A stretch of 8,353 bases of DNA from Rickettsiales bacterium (GTDB taxonomy: Bacteria > Pseudomonadota > Alphaproteobacteria > Rickettsiales > UBA1997). Where the stretch lies: contig CANEUK010000058.1 of assembly GCA_947441695.1 (NCBI GenBank), positions 1 through 8,353 of the forward strand. The letters are read 5' to 3'. Both the position numbers and the translations under genes were made by a program. Each line of letters starts with the position of its first letter. The stretch's first letter is position 1. Below the pieces are notes generated by a model that searched no databases, was not told the origin of the DNA, and was given only the letters and a program-made list of their open reading frames with translations. Shown here one piece after another: positions 1-6,128 of the stretch.

Positions 1-2948
1 TACAAGATCGCCTGCAATTGCTTTATCAAGCGGGAATGAAAGAGTTTTTAGCGGAAGATGTGACTTACATTGACGGCGCGGCAATCGACAAAGCTTTTCG
101 TTTTTTTAAAAAAGACCCCGACGCAACCAAAGACACCATCAAAAAATATTTCAGACAGCTAAAATTTTTCACCAATAACGATTTTGCTTTTATCGATGTT
201 CACAACGAAAAGCTGTTTTATCAAAATTCAGAAGTTCTTTTAAAAATCGTGCAAATGCTGCAAGATATAAGGCTGCAAAGCGAAAACCAAAATCAGTTTT
301 TGGGCGATATGTTTGAAGGTTTTTTAGATAACGGCGTTAAACAATCGGAAGGGCAATTTTTTACGCCAATGCCAATTGTGAAATTTATTTTAAATTCTTT
401 GCCTTTGGAAAGCCTAATTCAAGAAAGTGAATTGCCGCCAAAAGCCCTTGATTATGCTTGCGGCGCTGGACATTTTTTAAATGAATTAGCGCTTCAAATA
501 AAACCTTTTGTTCAAAAGCACAAAAAAGCCGACATCACAGAATATTACAAAGAAATTGTCGGCGTTGAAAAAGATTATCGCTTGTCAAAAGTTGCGAAGG
601 TTTCTGCTTTTATGTATGGCCAAGATGAAATAAAAATCACTTACGCCGACGCGCTTGGCAATAAAGCTAAACTGCAAGAAAATGAATATTCTATTTTGGT
701 TGCCAATCCGCCTTATGCGGTGGAAGGTTTTTTGCAAACATTAAGCGAAATTGAGAGAAAATCTTTCACGCTTTTTGACTGGCTAGACGAAAAAAGCCTG
801 TCAAACAATAAAAGCATCGAAACTTTTTTTATTGAAAGAGCCAAACAACTTTTAAAACCAAACGCCGTTGCGGGCATTATTTTGCCTTCTTCTATTTTGA
901 GCAACCAACCCGCCATTTACACCAAAACGCGAGAAATAATTTTAAAATATTTTCAAATCATCGCCATTGCCGATTTGGGTAAATTTTTTGGTAAAACTAA
1001 AACCAGCACCGTCACTTTGTTTTTGCGTCGAAAAGAAGAAAACCCCGCGCCCGCCGAACATTTTAAAAACCGCGTAGATTCTTGGTTTGACAGCAACCAA
1101 AACGATGAAATTTACAACGACCAAAACCTCATTAACAGCTATTGCAACCACATTGAAATTGAGGCGGCGCATTACAAAACATTGCTCGCAGGCAATCCAA
1201 GCGATGAATTGTTGAAAACAGAAATGTTTGCGGATTACAAAAAATCTTTCGAAAATTTAACCGAAATTAAAAATCTAAAAAAGCCGAATAATTTTTTTAG
1301 CAAAAAACCAAAAGCCGAACAAGAAAACGAGCTTAACCGAAGATTTACCGAATATTTGCGCGAAATAGAAAAAGACAAAATCTATTTCTTTGTTTTGGCT
1401 CTTGAAAATAAGCAAAAAGTTTTGGTGGTAAAATGTCCAAGCGACAACAAAGAACAAAAGCAGTTTTTGGGCTATGAATGGAGCAGCGCCAAAGGAAATG
1501 AAGGCATAAAATATATTAACCAATCAAGCGTGGCGGCTGAAATTGAAGATGCTGAAACCAAAGAATTGGTTCAAAAAATATCAGGTTTGCACAACATCAA
1601 CACGCCTTTATATAATCCAAATAACCGCAACGATCCAAGTAAAATAAATCACTATATTCAAGAAAGTTTTTTGGGCAATGAGTTGGCGGTTACGGCGAGT
1701 TTGCAGCCTTTTATTGCCTATCACAATTTGGCAGACATGTTGGATTTTTCGAGAGTGAATTTTAATAAGCAGATAAAACTAACTGCTAAAAATATGACTC
1801 CAATAGTTTCGAAATATGACTTTTTAAAATTAGATAACGCCTTCATTGAAATAAAAAACGGGAAAAATGTCTCGCAATCGGATGAAGCGGGAAAATACAA
1901 AGTTTCTAGGATAGAGACAATTGCTACAGGAAAGTTTGATAATAATGCGATAAAATGGACAAACGACAAAGTTAAAGAAGAAGATTTTTTACAAAAGGGA
2001 GATATTTTATTTAGCCATATAAATAGCCTTCAACACCTTGGAAAGACTGCTATTTTTAAACTTGATGAGAAAATAGTTCACGGAATTAATTTATTAAAAT
2101 TCAGATCTGATTCTGGTTTAGTACTCCCAGAATATGTTGCGGAGCTATTTAAACTTGATGAGTTTACCAGTGAAATAAAAAATCAGGCACAAAAAGCAAT
2201 CAATCAGGCGAGCGTTAATATCGCTTACCTAAAGGAATTAAAAATCCCGCTCCCGCCAAAAGAAATTCAACAAAAAATAGTTGACGAATGCGCCGCAATT
2301 GACAACCAAGCCCAAAAAGCCGCCGCCGAAATTGAGAAGGCAAAAACAGAAATAAAAACAGGGCTAAATCAAGCAATTCTCAACGTTAAAAGTAAAAGAA
2401 TCGAAGAAGTTTGCGCTGTTCAAAGTGGTGGCACGCCAAAAACTTCCATCCAAGAATATTGGAATGGCGATATTAACTGGCTGCGTTCAGAAGTTTGTCA
2501 AAATTGCTATGTTTATGAAGATTGGGTTTCGAAAAAAATTTCAAAATTAGGCTTAGTTAAATCGTCGGCAAAATTATTAAAACCAGAGACAATATTAATT
2601 GCTTTGGTTGGCGCGACTATTGGAAAAGTTGGTTATTTAACTTTTGCAGCAGCAACGAATCAAAATATTGCAGGCTTAAATTCCATTGATGAAAGCGTAT
2701 TATTGCCAAAATACTTATTTTACGCGCTGATGAATGATTATGATAAAAATTTTGGAAACGCCAAAGGCAAGTTTACAATGGCTAATCTGACAACAATTAA
2801 AAACCTAAAAATTCCAGTTCCGCCAATTGTCGAGCAAGAAAAATTGGTGAACCAAATCGAAAAACTTGAACAAATAATCGCCAAAAACCAAGCCAAAATT
2901 GATGACGCGCCCAACAATAAAAAGGCAATAATGAAAAATTATTTGTAG
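1..2948 (+). CDS. Fused restriction-modification enzyme: N6-adenine methyltransferase plus two-TRD specificity region (5' truncated)
   Basis: The frame is open from base 3, before the first possible start (TTG at 18), so the gene begins outside the window; 976 residues follow that TTG. Numbering from it, a helical region precedes motif X (GQFFTP, about 112-117), the SAM-binding motif I (DYACGAGHF, 145-153) and the catalytic NPPY (230-233) of gamma-type N6-adenine methyltransferases. From about residue 600 there are two S-subunit-like target recognition domains (about 600-755 and 797-940). Each ends in the same kind of helix after a K-I-P-x-PP motif (IPLPPKEIQQKI and IPVPPIVEQEKL), the internal repeat of type I HsdS. 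It should recognise a bipartite site and methylate adenine in it. Family members I recall are about 1300 residues, with an HsdR-type nuclease domain at the N-terminus just before the DLQDRLQ-like segment seen at the window edge. That would make this a single-chain restriction enzyme, but the nuclease is not visible here. The C-terminus (KKAIMKNYL) looks natural. Confidence 0.9.
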   Translation, partial: QDRLQLLYQAGMKEFLAEDVTYIDGAAIDKAFRFFKKDPDATKDTIKKYFRQLKFFTNNDFAFIDVHNEKLFYQNSEVLLKIVQMLQDIRLQSENQNQFLGDMFEGFLDNGVKQSEGQFFTPMPIVKFILNSLPLESLIQESELPPKALDYACGAGHFLNELALQIKPFVQKHKKADITEYYKEIVGVEKDYRLSKVAKVSAFMYGQDEIKITYADALGNKAKLQENEYSILVANPPYAVEGFLQTLSEIERKSFTLFDWLDEKSLSNNKSIETFFIERAKQLLKPNAVAGIILPSSILSNQPAIYTKTREIILKYFQIIAIADLGKFFGKTKTSTVTLFLRRKEENPAPAEHFKNRVDSWFDSNQNDEIYNDQNLINSYCNHIEIEAAHYKTLLAGNPSDELLKTEMFADYKKSFENLTEIKNLKKPNNFFSKKPKAEQENELNRRFTEYLREIEKDKIYFFVLALENKQKVLVVKCPSDNKEQKQFLGYEWSSAKGNEGIKYINQSSVAAEIEDAETKELVQKISGLHNINTPLYNPNNRNDPSKINHYIQESFLGNELAVTASLQPFIAYHNLADMLDFSRVNFNKQIKLTAKNMTPIVSKYDFLKLDNAFIEIKNGKNVSQSDEAGKYKVSRIETIATGKFDNNAIKWTNDKVKEEDFLQKGDILFSHINSLQHLGKTAIFKLDEKIVHGINLLKFRSDSGLVLPEYVAELFKLDEFTSEIKNQAQKAINQASVNIAYLKELKIPLPPKEIQQKIVDECAAIDNQAQKAAAEIEKAKTEIKTGLNQAILNVKSKRIEEVCAVQSGGTPKTSIQEYWNGDINWLRSEVCQNCYVYEDWVSKKISKLGLVKSSAKLLKPETILIALVGATIGKVGYLTFAAATNQNIAGLNSIDESVLLPKYLFYALMNDYDKNFGNAKGKFTMANLTTIKNLKIPVPPIVEQEKLVNQIEKLEQIIAKNQAKIDDAPNNKKAIMKNYL

Positions 2949-3068
2949 CAAAAGCGGAAGAAAAACCAAATTGTAACCGCCAAAGATTGGGGCGATTGGT
3001 CAAACTCGTTTCATTACGAAATCACCACGCGGATTAATCCGAATTTGACTAGAAAATTAATCAGCTAA
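2949..3068 (+). pseudogene. Coding-like in-frame tail after the RM stop codon, unidentified remnant
   Basis: After the TAG at 2946-2948 the same frame stays open for 39 codons to a TAA at 3066-3068. The later part reads like real protein, with a Trp-rich stretch (AKDWGDWSNSFHYEITTR) followed by INPNLTRKLIS. There is no ATG in this frame and no ribosome-binding site, so it is not translated independently. The RM protein already has a convincing natural C-terminus just before the TAG, so readthrough is not needed to complete it. I think this is the C-terminal end of a different, mostly deleted gene whose frame happens to match. I do not recognise the family. A decayed extension of the RM gene is the alternative. 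Confidence 0.4.
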
Positions 3069-3071
3069 AAA

Positions 3072-3203
3072 ATGATAAATAAAGACAATCTAAAAGCTTT
3101 ACTAGAAAGCCTTAAATTCACAAAAAAAGAACGATATTTTACCAAATATTTTCCAAAAATAGACCTAAGGTCAAGCCATATGAAATTTGGCATTAGATCC
3201 TAA
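3072..3203 (+). pseudogene. Truncated N-terminus of a second RM enzyme of the same family (43 codons)
   Basis: An ATG three bases after the preceding TAA opens 43 codons. The first 31 or so (MINKDNLKALLESLKF, then FTKYFPKID) match my memory of the conserved N-terminus of large single-chain N6-methylase/restriction proteins, which start M-x-x-(K/E)-(D/E)-x-L-K-x-L-L-x-x-L-x-F and continue into an HsdR-type nuclease domain. After the Asp of PKID the similarity stops and the frame runs into the palindromic repeat and ends at TAA (3201-3203). Everything after the first few percent of the gene is missing. The fragment is the beginning of a gene lying downstream of the end of a similar one, so it is probably what is left of a tandem second RM gene. 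The family assignment rests on recall, not on a search. Confidence 0.5.
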
Positions 3204-3223
3204 AACAAGTTCAGGATGACGAG
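3196..3223. repeat. Imperfect palindromic intergenic repeat, alphaproteobacterial type
   Basis: The core at 3197-3217 is an imperfect inverted repeat: ATCCTAAA and TTCAGGAT flank ACAAG, pairing at 7 of 8 positions. It continues into GACGAG. The sequence closely resembles the widely scattered alphaproteobacterial intergenic repeat usually written with GTCATCCTGAACTTG on the opposite strand. One copy is present in this window. It sits exactly where the truncated RM fragment loses its similarity and supplies that fragment's stop codon, so it marks a probable rearrangement breakpoint. The hairpin is not followed by a clear T-run on either strand, so I do not call it a terminator. Confidence 0.6.
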
Positions 3224-3258
3224 ATTTGGGGGCTTAGACGAGTAAATATTCACAAAAT

Positions 3259-3348
3259 TTAATTTTTTTTGAAATACGCGTCGCCCAAACCAAGTTTTTG
3301 ATTTAGCTGTTCAATATTTTGCCAAGTAAATTGTTTAAATTTTGGTTG
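3259..3348 (-). pseudogene. C-terminal remnant of an unidentified gene
   Basis: On the minus strand 29 codons are open between an upstream in-frame TAA (3349-3351) and a TAA at 3259-3261. They read QPKFKQFTWQNIEQLN and end GLGDAYFKKN, a plausible amphipathic-helix C-terminus rather than translated noise. There is no start codon and no ribosome-binding site. The strand is that of the downstream end of the bioA operon, so it may be the tail of a gene that once followed in this direction and was lost when the neighbouring material arrived. I cannot name the family, and a chance open frame of this length in AT-rich DNA cannot be excluded. Confidence 0.3.
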
Positions 3349-3390
3349 TTAATTTGAGAGTAAAATCATGCGTTTATTTTGAACTTATGG

Positions 3391-4548
3391 TTAAGAAACA
3401 ACGCAGCATCCATAATTATTGCTGGTGAGAGAAGTAATCTCTGCATTTCTTATAGAGGTTGAAGGGAGAATTTCGCTAGTTTGTTGTGTTAAATTATTGT
3501 AAGGTTTTTTATCAGATTTTTTTCTTGTCATGTATTCATCGGGGGATTCTAGATTTATATCTTTTTTATCAGAATCATTGGAATTTGGCTTTTTTCTTAT
3601 GCCATCATCTTGGATTGGCACGCCTTCATAATTCAAGAACTCCACAGGATTATAGTTTGTATTTTTTCTTACTAAATTTGAATGGAGACTTATTTTCGAG
3701 GTAGACAATTTTCTAATGTCTGATCCGTCATTAGATTGATACATCATACAAGAAGTATAAAGTTCATGAAAGCTTTTACTTTCTAGACCAGAAATTTTTT
3801 GAGCTTCAAGACACATCTGAGCGGCCACTTTATAATGAGAGTTTCTCAAGTAATTTCCCAAGTTGCGCAAACCCAATATGCCATCCAAAAACATCAAATT
3901 AGAGTTAAGGGTTGCTGGAAATGCATTGCTATATGAATAAGTTTTTGGATCAAACTGTTGTTTGTATTTATCTTCGCTAGCACTTACTCTGCCGATTTCT
4001 CTAGCGTAATCTAAAGTATCAAGATGATCGCTCGCTGAATCCAATAGATCTTCCCAAAGATTATTTTTTACATCATATCTCACGTAATTGCATTCAACTT
4101 TAACTAAAAGTTCCATAAGTTGTGATTGGCTTAAACTTTTTTCACCTAAGCTATCAACCGTGAAATTTAATACTCCTTGTTCAGATGCAGTCATCAACAT
4201 TGCCAGTTGAAGTCTGTGTGAATACTTTCCATGAAAAATAAGTCCATCAGTCCTCATATCTTCACTAAAAGTACGTCCACTAGCAACAAATTCATTAGCT
4301 TTATTCGAATCAACAAAACCAATAAATCTTGGGGTGTAACCTTCAACATTTACTCCTCTTTTTTCCTCTTCTTCAAGCAACAGCTTATCTAGTAATCCAT
4401 TTTGTTTGCGCATCTTATAATCATTTGGCGGCGGACCTGGAATAAAGTGACCTTTGCCAGCAATAAAGTATTGAGGATAATCCTTGTCTTCATAAACGAT
4501 TCCTCGATTCAACATTTCTTTTCCAAGATTTTGATCGATTTTTCTCAA
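3391..4548 (-). CDS. Uncharacterised protein with C-terminal CaaX box, main reading frame (candidate host-targeted effector)
   Basis: The open frame gives 385 residues from a TTG at 4548; no family is recognised. That TTG is a poor start. The frame stays open upstream, with no ATG, to a stop at 4642-4644, and the natural N-terminus appears to lie in another frame (4625-4816) across an A7 tract, giving 474 residues in all. Numbering from the TTG, the body (about 1-315) has no signal peptide or membrane segment and contains a distinctive FHGKYSHRLQL core (105-115), a proline patch (PGPPPND, 37-43) and an acidic EEEE (59-62). Residues 318-380 are hydrophilic, rich in Ser, Asn, Asp and Lys, and look disordered, with a basic patch around 342-349. 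The chain ends Cys381-Cys382-Val-Val-Ser385. That layout, globular body plus flexible tail plus CC-aliphatic-aliphatic-Ser, is what prenylated Ras-like proteins have, and some Legionella effectors use a CaaX box the same way. Secretion and prenylation are inferred. The gene follows bioA on the same strand. Confidence 0.75.
   Translation of the reverse strand: MRKIDQNLGKEMLNRGIVYEDKDYPQYFIAGKGHFIPGPPPNDYKMRKQNGLLDKLLLEEEEKRGVNVEGYTPRFIGFVDSNKANEFVASGRTFSEDMRTDGLIFHGKYSHRLQLAMLMTASEQGVLNFTVDSLGEKSLSQSQLMELLVKVECNYVRYDVKNNLWEDLLDSASDHLDTLDYAREIGRVSASEDKYKQQFDPKTYSYSNAFPATLNSNLMFLDGILGLRNLGNYLRNSHYKVAAQMCLEAQKISGLESKSFHELYTSCMMYQSNDGSDIRKLSTSKISLHSNLVRKNTNYNPVEFLNYEGVPIQDDGIRKKPNSNDSDKKDINLESPDEYMTRKKSDKKPYNNLTQQTSEILPSTSIRNAEITSLTSNNYGCCVVS
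3394..3408 (-). other. C-terminal Cys-CaaX box codons (Cys-Cys-Val-Val-Ser)
   Basis: Read on the minus strand, the last five codons before the TAA are TGC TGC GTT GTT TCT. Cys-Val-Val-Ser fits the CaaX rule: Cys, two aliphatic residues, and a final Ser that favours farnesyltransferase. The Cys immediately before it is where a palmitoyl group would be added in a doubly lipidated protein. Bacteria have no CaaX prenyltransferases, so the motif would only work inside a eukaryotic cell. Confidence 0.65.
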
Positions 4549-4624
4549 ATACTCAATTGAGTCAAGACGTCTTAAGAAACTCCCAATATCTAAACTTATT
4601 CTTCTAATTTCTTCTTCTTCTATT

Positions 4625-4816
4625 TTAAATGAGAGGTTTTTTTATATTGTGAAACTCTGTTTCCTCTTCACCAATTGGAAGAGGCAAAAGTTTAAGTTTT
4701 GTTTCTTTTATATCAAACCCGCTTCCTGGTTGATAAAACAGCACCGAATCAACTCTTTTTTGATCTAAGTTAGATTGAGTTGCTATATTAAAATTATGGT
4801 TTTTTTCAGTTATCAT
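4625..4816 (-). CDS. N-terminal segment of the CaaX protein in the upstream reading frame (63 codons)
   Basis: This frame starts at an ATG with a usable AAAGG ribosome-binding site, unlike the main 385-residue frame, which has no good start. It encodes 63 residues, polar at first (MITEKNHNFNIATQSN), then FYQPGSGFDIKETKLKLLPLP and an acidic GEEETEF, and stops soon after the A7 tract (ending HNIKKPLI). If one A is removed, translation passes from His-Asn-Ile-Lys straight into Asn-Leu-Ser-Phe-Lys-Ile-Glu of the main frame, with no stop until 3391, for 474 residues. I therefore read this as the true 5' part of the same gene. If the frameshift is a real, uncorrected mutation, the gene is a pseudogene. 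If it is a sequencing error or is corrected by slippage, the gene is intact. Confidence 0.6.
   Translation of the reverse strand: MITEKNHNFNIATQSNLDQKRVDSVLFYQPGSGFDIKETKLKLLPLPIGEEETEFHNIKKPLI
4637..4643 (-). other. A7 homopolymer at the frame junction, possible slippage site or indel
   Basis: Seven A residues in the coding strand (T7 as written) sit exactly where the N-terminal frame and the main frame overlap open. A6 would give one continuous 474-codon gene, while A7 breaks it. Runs of this kind are known to cause RNA polymerase slippage in AT-rich endosymbionts such as Buchnera and Blochmannia, and are also typical sequencing-error sites. Confidence 0.6.
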
Positions 4817-4822
4817 AAGAAA

Positions 4823-4827
4823 CCTTT
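4823..4827 (-). promoter_or_regulatory. Ribosome-binding site AAAGG for the CaaX gene
   Basis: AAAGG lies six bases before the ATG at 4816 on the minus strand, in the 49-base gap after bioA. It supports this ATG, rather than the TTG at 4548, as the real start of the gene. No convincing -10/-35 pair or terminator hairpin is visible in the gap, which leaves transcription from the bioA operon possible. Confidence 0.5.
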
Positions 4828-4865
4828 GGTTAAATTGATTTTTTTTAAGTGCTGCTTGGATTGTT

Positions 4866-6128
4866 TTAAATTTGTAAAACTTCGCAAATTGCTTCGGTAA
4901 TTTTTTTTAAGCTCGGTTTTTTGATGTTTAGCGCGGGCATTGTGTAAATGCAGTTAGAAAAAGGGCGCAAAAAAACGCCGCTTTTTACAAAATTTTGGCG
5001 TAATTCTAGCATTTTTTTAAAACCAGTTTCTTGGTTATCTTCAAGTTCAATCACCCCAATTGCACCAAGAGCGCGCACGTCTTTAACGTTTTTTAAATTT
5101 CGGCATTTTTCAAGTTCTTTTTGTAAAAACTTTTCATCGCTTAAAACTTTTTCTTGGTAATTGGTTTTTTCAAATAAATCGAGCGAAGCATTTGCCGCAG
5201 CGCAGGCGAGGGGATTTCCCATAAAAGTTGGGCCGTGCATTAAAGCTAAATTGAGCGAATTTCCTAAAAAATTTTTAAAAATTTCTTCCTTCACCAAAGT
5301 TGCCGCTAAGGTTAAAGTTCCTCCGGTTAAGGCTTTGCCAACGGTGATAATATCGGGTGAAATTTTGGCGTGATTAAAACCAAATTTTTTGCCCGTGCGA
5401 TAAAATCCAACCGCGCATTCATCAGCAACAAAAAGCAGATTATATTTTTTGGCGATGGCAAAAATTTGTTGCAAAACTTGCGATTCACCAAAAACCATGC
5501 CGCCAGCGCACTGAACCATTGGTTCAACAAAAATGGCAGCTAATAAATTTTGGTTTTTTTTAATAAAGCTTTCAAACTCGTTTAAGTCATTTTGATTTTT
5601 GGGTAAATTTAGCGAAAAATTTTCGAGCAAAATACCGTTGAATTTTTGGTGCATTCCACAACTTAAATCTGCCAAAGACATTGCGCCTGTTGTGTCGCCA
5701 TGATATGAGTTTTTGAAAGAAACGAATTTGTTTTTGTTTTTTAAGCCCAAATTTAAATGAAATTGCCAAGCAATTTTCATGGCAACTTCTATTGCAACCG
5801 ATCCGGAATCAGAAAAAAAAACGCGATCCATTTGCGCAAATTCGCATAAACGTTGAGCTAATTTGTAGGTTTCGTCATTGGCAAAACCCGCCAACATAAT
5901 GTGTGGCAAAATTTTGGTTTGACGCTTGATTTCTTTGATAAGGTGAGGGTGGTTGTAACCATGAGCGGCGCTCCACCAAGACGAAATTCCGTCAATTAAA
6001 ACTTGACCATTTTTAAGAAAAATTTTGCTACCGCGGGCAGTTTTAATTTCGAGTTGGGGCAGGTGATTTTGCATTTGGGTATATGGCAACCAAATGTGAT
6101 TTTCGCCTTGTTTGATGTGGTTTTTCAT
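4866..6128 (-). CDS. bioA: Adenosylmethionine--8-amino-7-oxononanoate aminotransferase (DAPA synthase)
   Basis: This cytoplasmic PLP enzyme makes 7,8-diaminopelargonate from 7-keto-8-aminopelargonate using S-adenosylmethionine as amino donor, the step before dethiobiotin synthetase in biotin synthesis. At 420 residues it is full length. Visible hallmarks are WLPYTQM (13-19, active-site Tyr16), DGISSWW (46-52), the PLP-phosphate loop SDSGS (106-110), SYHGDT (141-146), VADECAVGF (234-242, Asp236 for the pyridine nitrogen), GKALTGG (264-270) with the Schiff-base Lys265, HGPTFMGNPLACAAA (298-312) and Arg388 for the substrate carboxylate. The Trp pair and the GPTFMGNP stretch separate BioA from related class III transaminases. 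The usual DE(I/V)xTGF is DECAVGF here, a mild change away from the catalytic Asp. The start ATG overlaps the bamD stop in ATGA, so translation is probably coupled; I see no ribosome-binding site of its own. No other bio genes are in the window. Confidence 0.95.
   Translation of the reverse strand: MKNHIKQGENHIWLPYTQMQNHLPQLEIKTARGSKIFLKNGQVLIDGISSWWSAAHGYNHPHLIKEIKRQTKILPHIMLAGFANDETYKLAQRLCEFAQMDRVFFSDSGSVAIEVAMKIAWQFHLNLGLKNKNKFVSFKNSYHGDTTGAMSLADLSCGMHQKFNGILLENFSLNLPKNQNDLNEFESFIKKNQNLLAAIFVEPMVQCAGGMVFGESQVLQQIFAIAKKYNLLFVADECAVGFYRTGKKFGFNHAKISPDIITVGKALTGGTLTLAATLVKEEIFKNFLGNSLNLALMHGPTFMGNPLACAAANASLDLFEKTNYQEKVLSDEKFLQKELEKCRNLKNVKDVRALGAIGVIELEDNQETGFKKMLELRQNFVKSGVFLRPFSNCIYTMPALNIKKPSLKKITEAICEVLQI

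Larger units (their letters stand above)
2949..3390. other. 442-base interval without an intact gene, made of gene remnants and one repeat
   Basis: The interval separates the plus-strand RM gene from the minus-strand CaaX gene, which converge here. In order it contains an in-frame coding-like tail, a truncated RM N-terminus, the palindromic repeat and a minus-strand C-terminal remnant. I see no tRNA, no transposase, no CRISPR units and no strong hairpin followed by a T-run that would end transcription of either converging gene. Bases 3224-3258 and 3349-3390 hold nothing I can assign. Confidence 0.55.

Noticed and set aside
713..1969. Several minus-strand open frames of 67-82 codons opposite the RM gene
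   Set aside because: They are antisense shadows of a verified coding frame and are Phe/Val-rich, as expected from complementing Lys/Asn-rich codons.
2946..2948. TAG as a recoded sense codon extending the RM protein
   Set aside because: The RM C-terminus ends in a pattern typical of the family just before TAG, and no other gene here needs TAG recoding.
3197..3230. Palindrome as a Rho-independent terminator between the converging genes
   Set aside because: The stem is short and imperfect and no T-run follows on either strand; the match to a dispersed repeat explains it better.
3486..3704. Plus-strand 72-codon hydrophobic frame opposite the CaaX gene
   Set aside because: It is rich in Phe, Leu and Tyr because it complements Lys/Asn/Glu codons; there is no ribosome-binding site.
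4609..4620. Four GAA units (TTC as written) close to the A7 tract as a phase-variable microsatellite
   Set aside because: Changes in a trinucleotide unit keep the frame, so it cannot switch the gene; it merely encodes four Glu.
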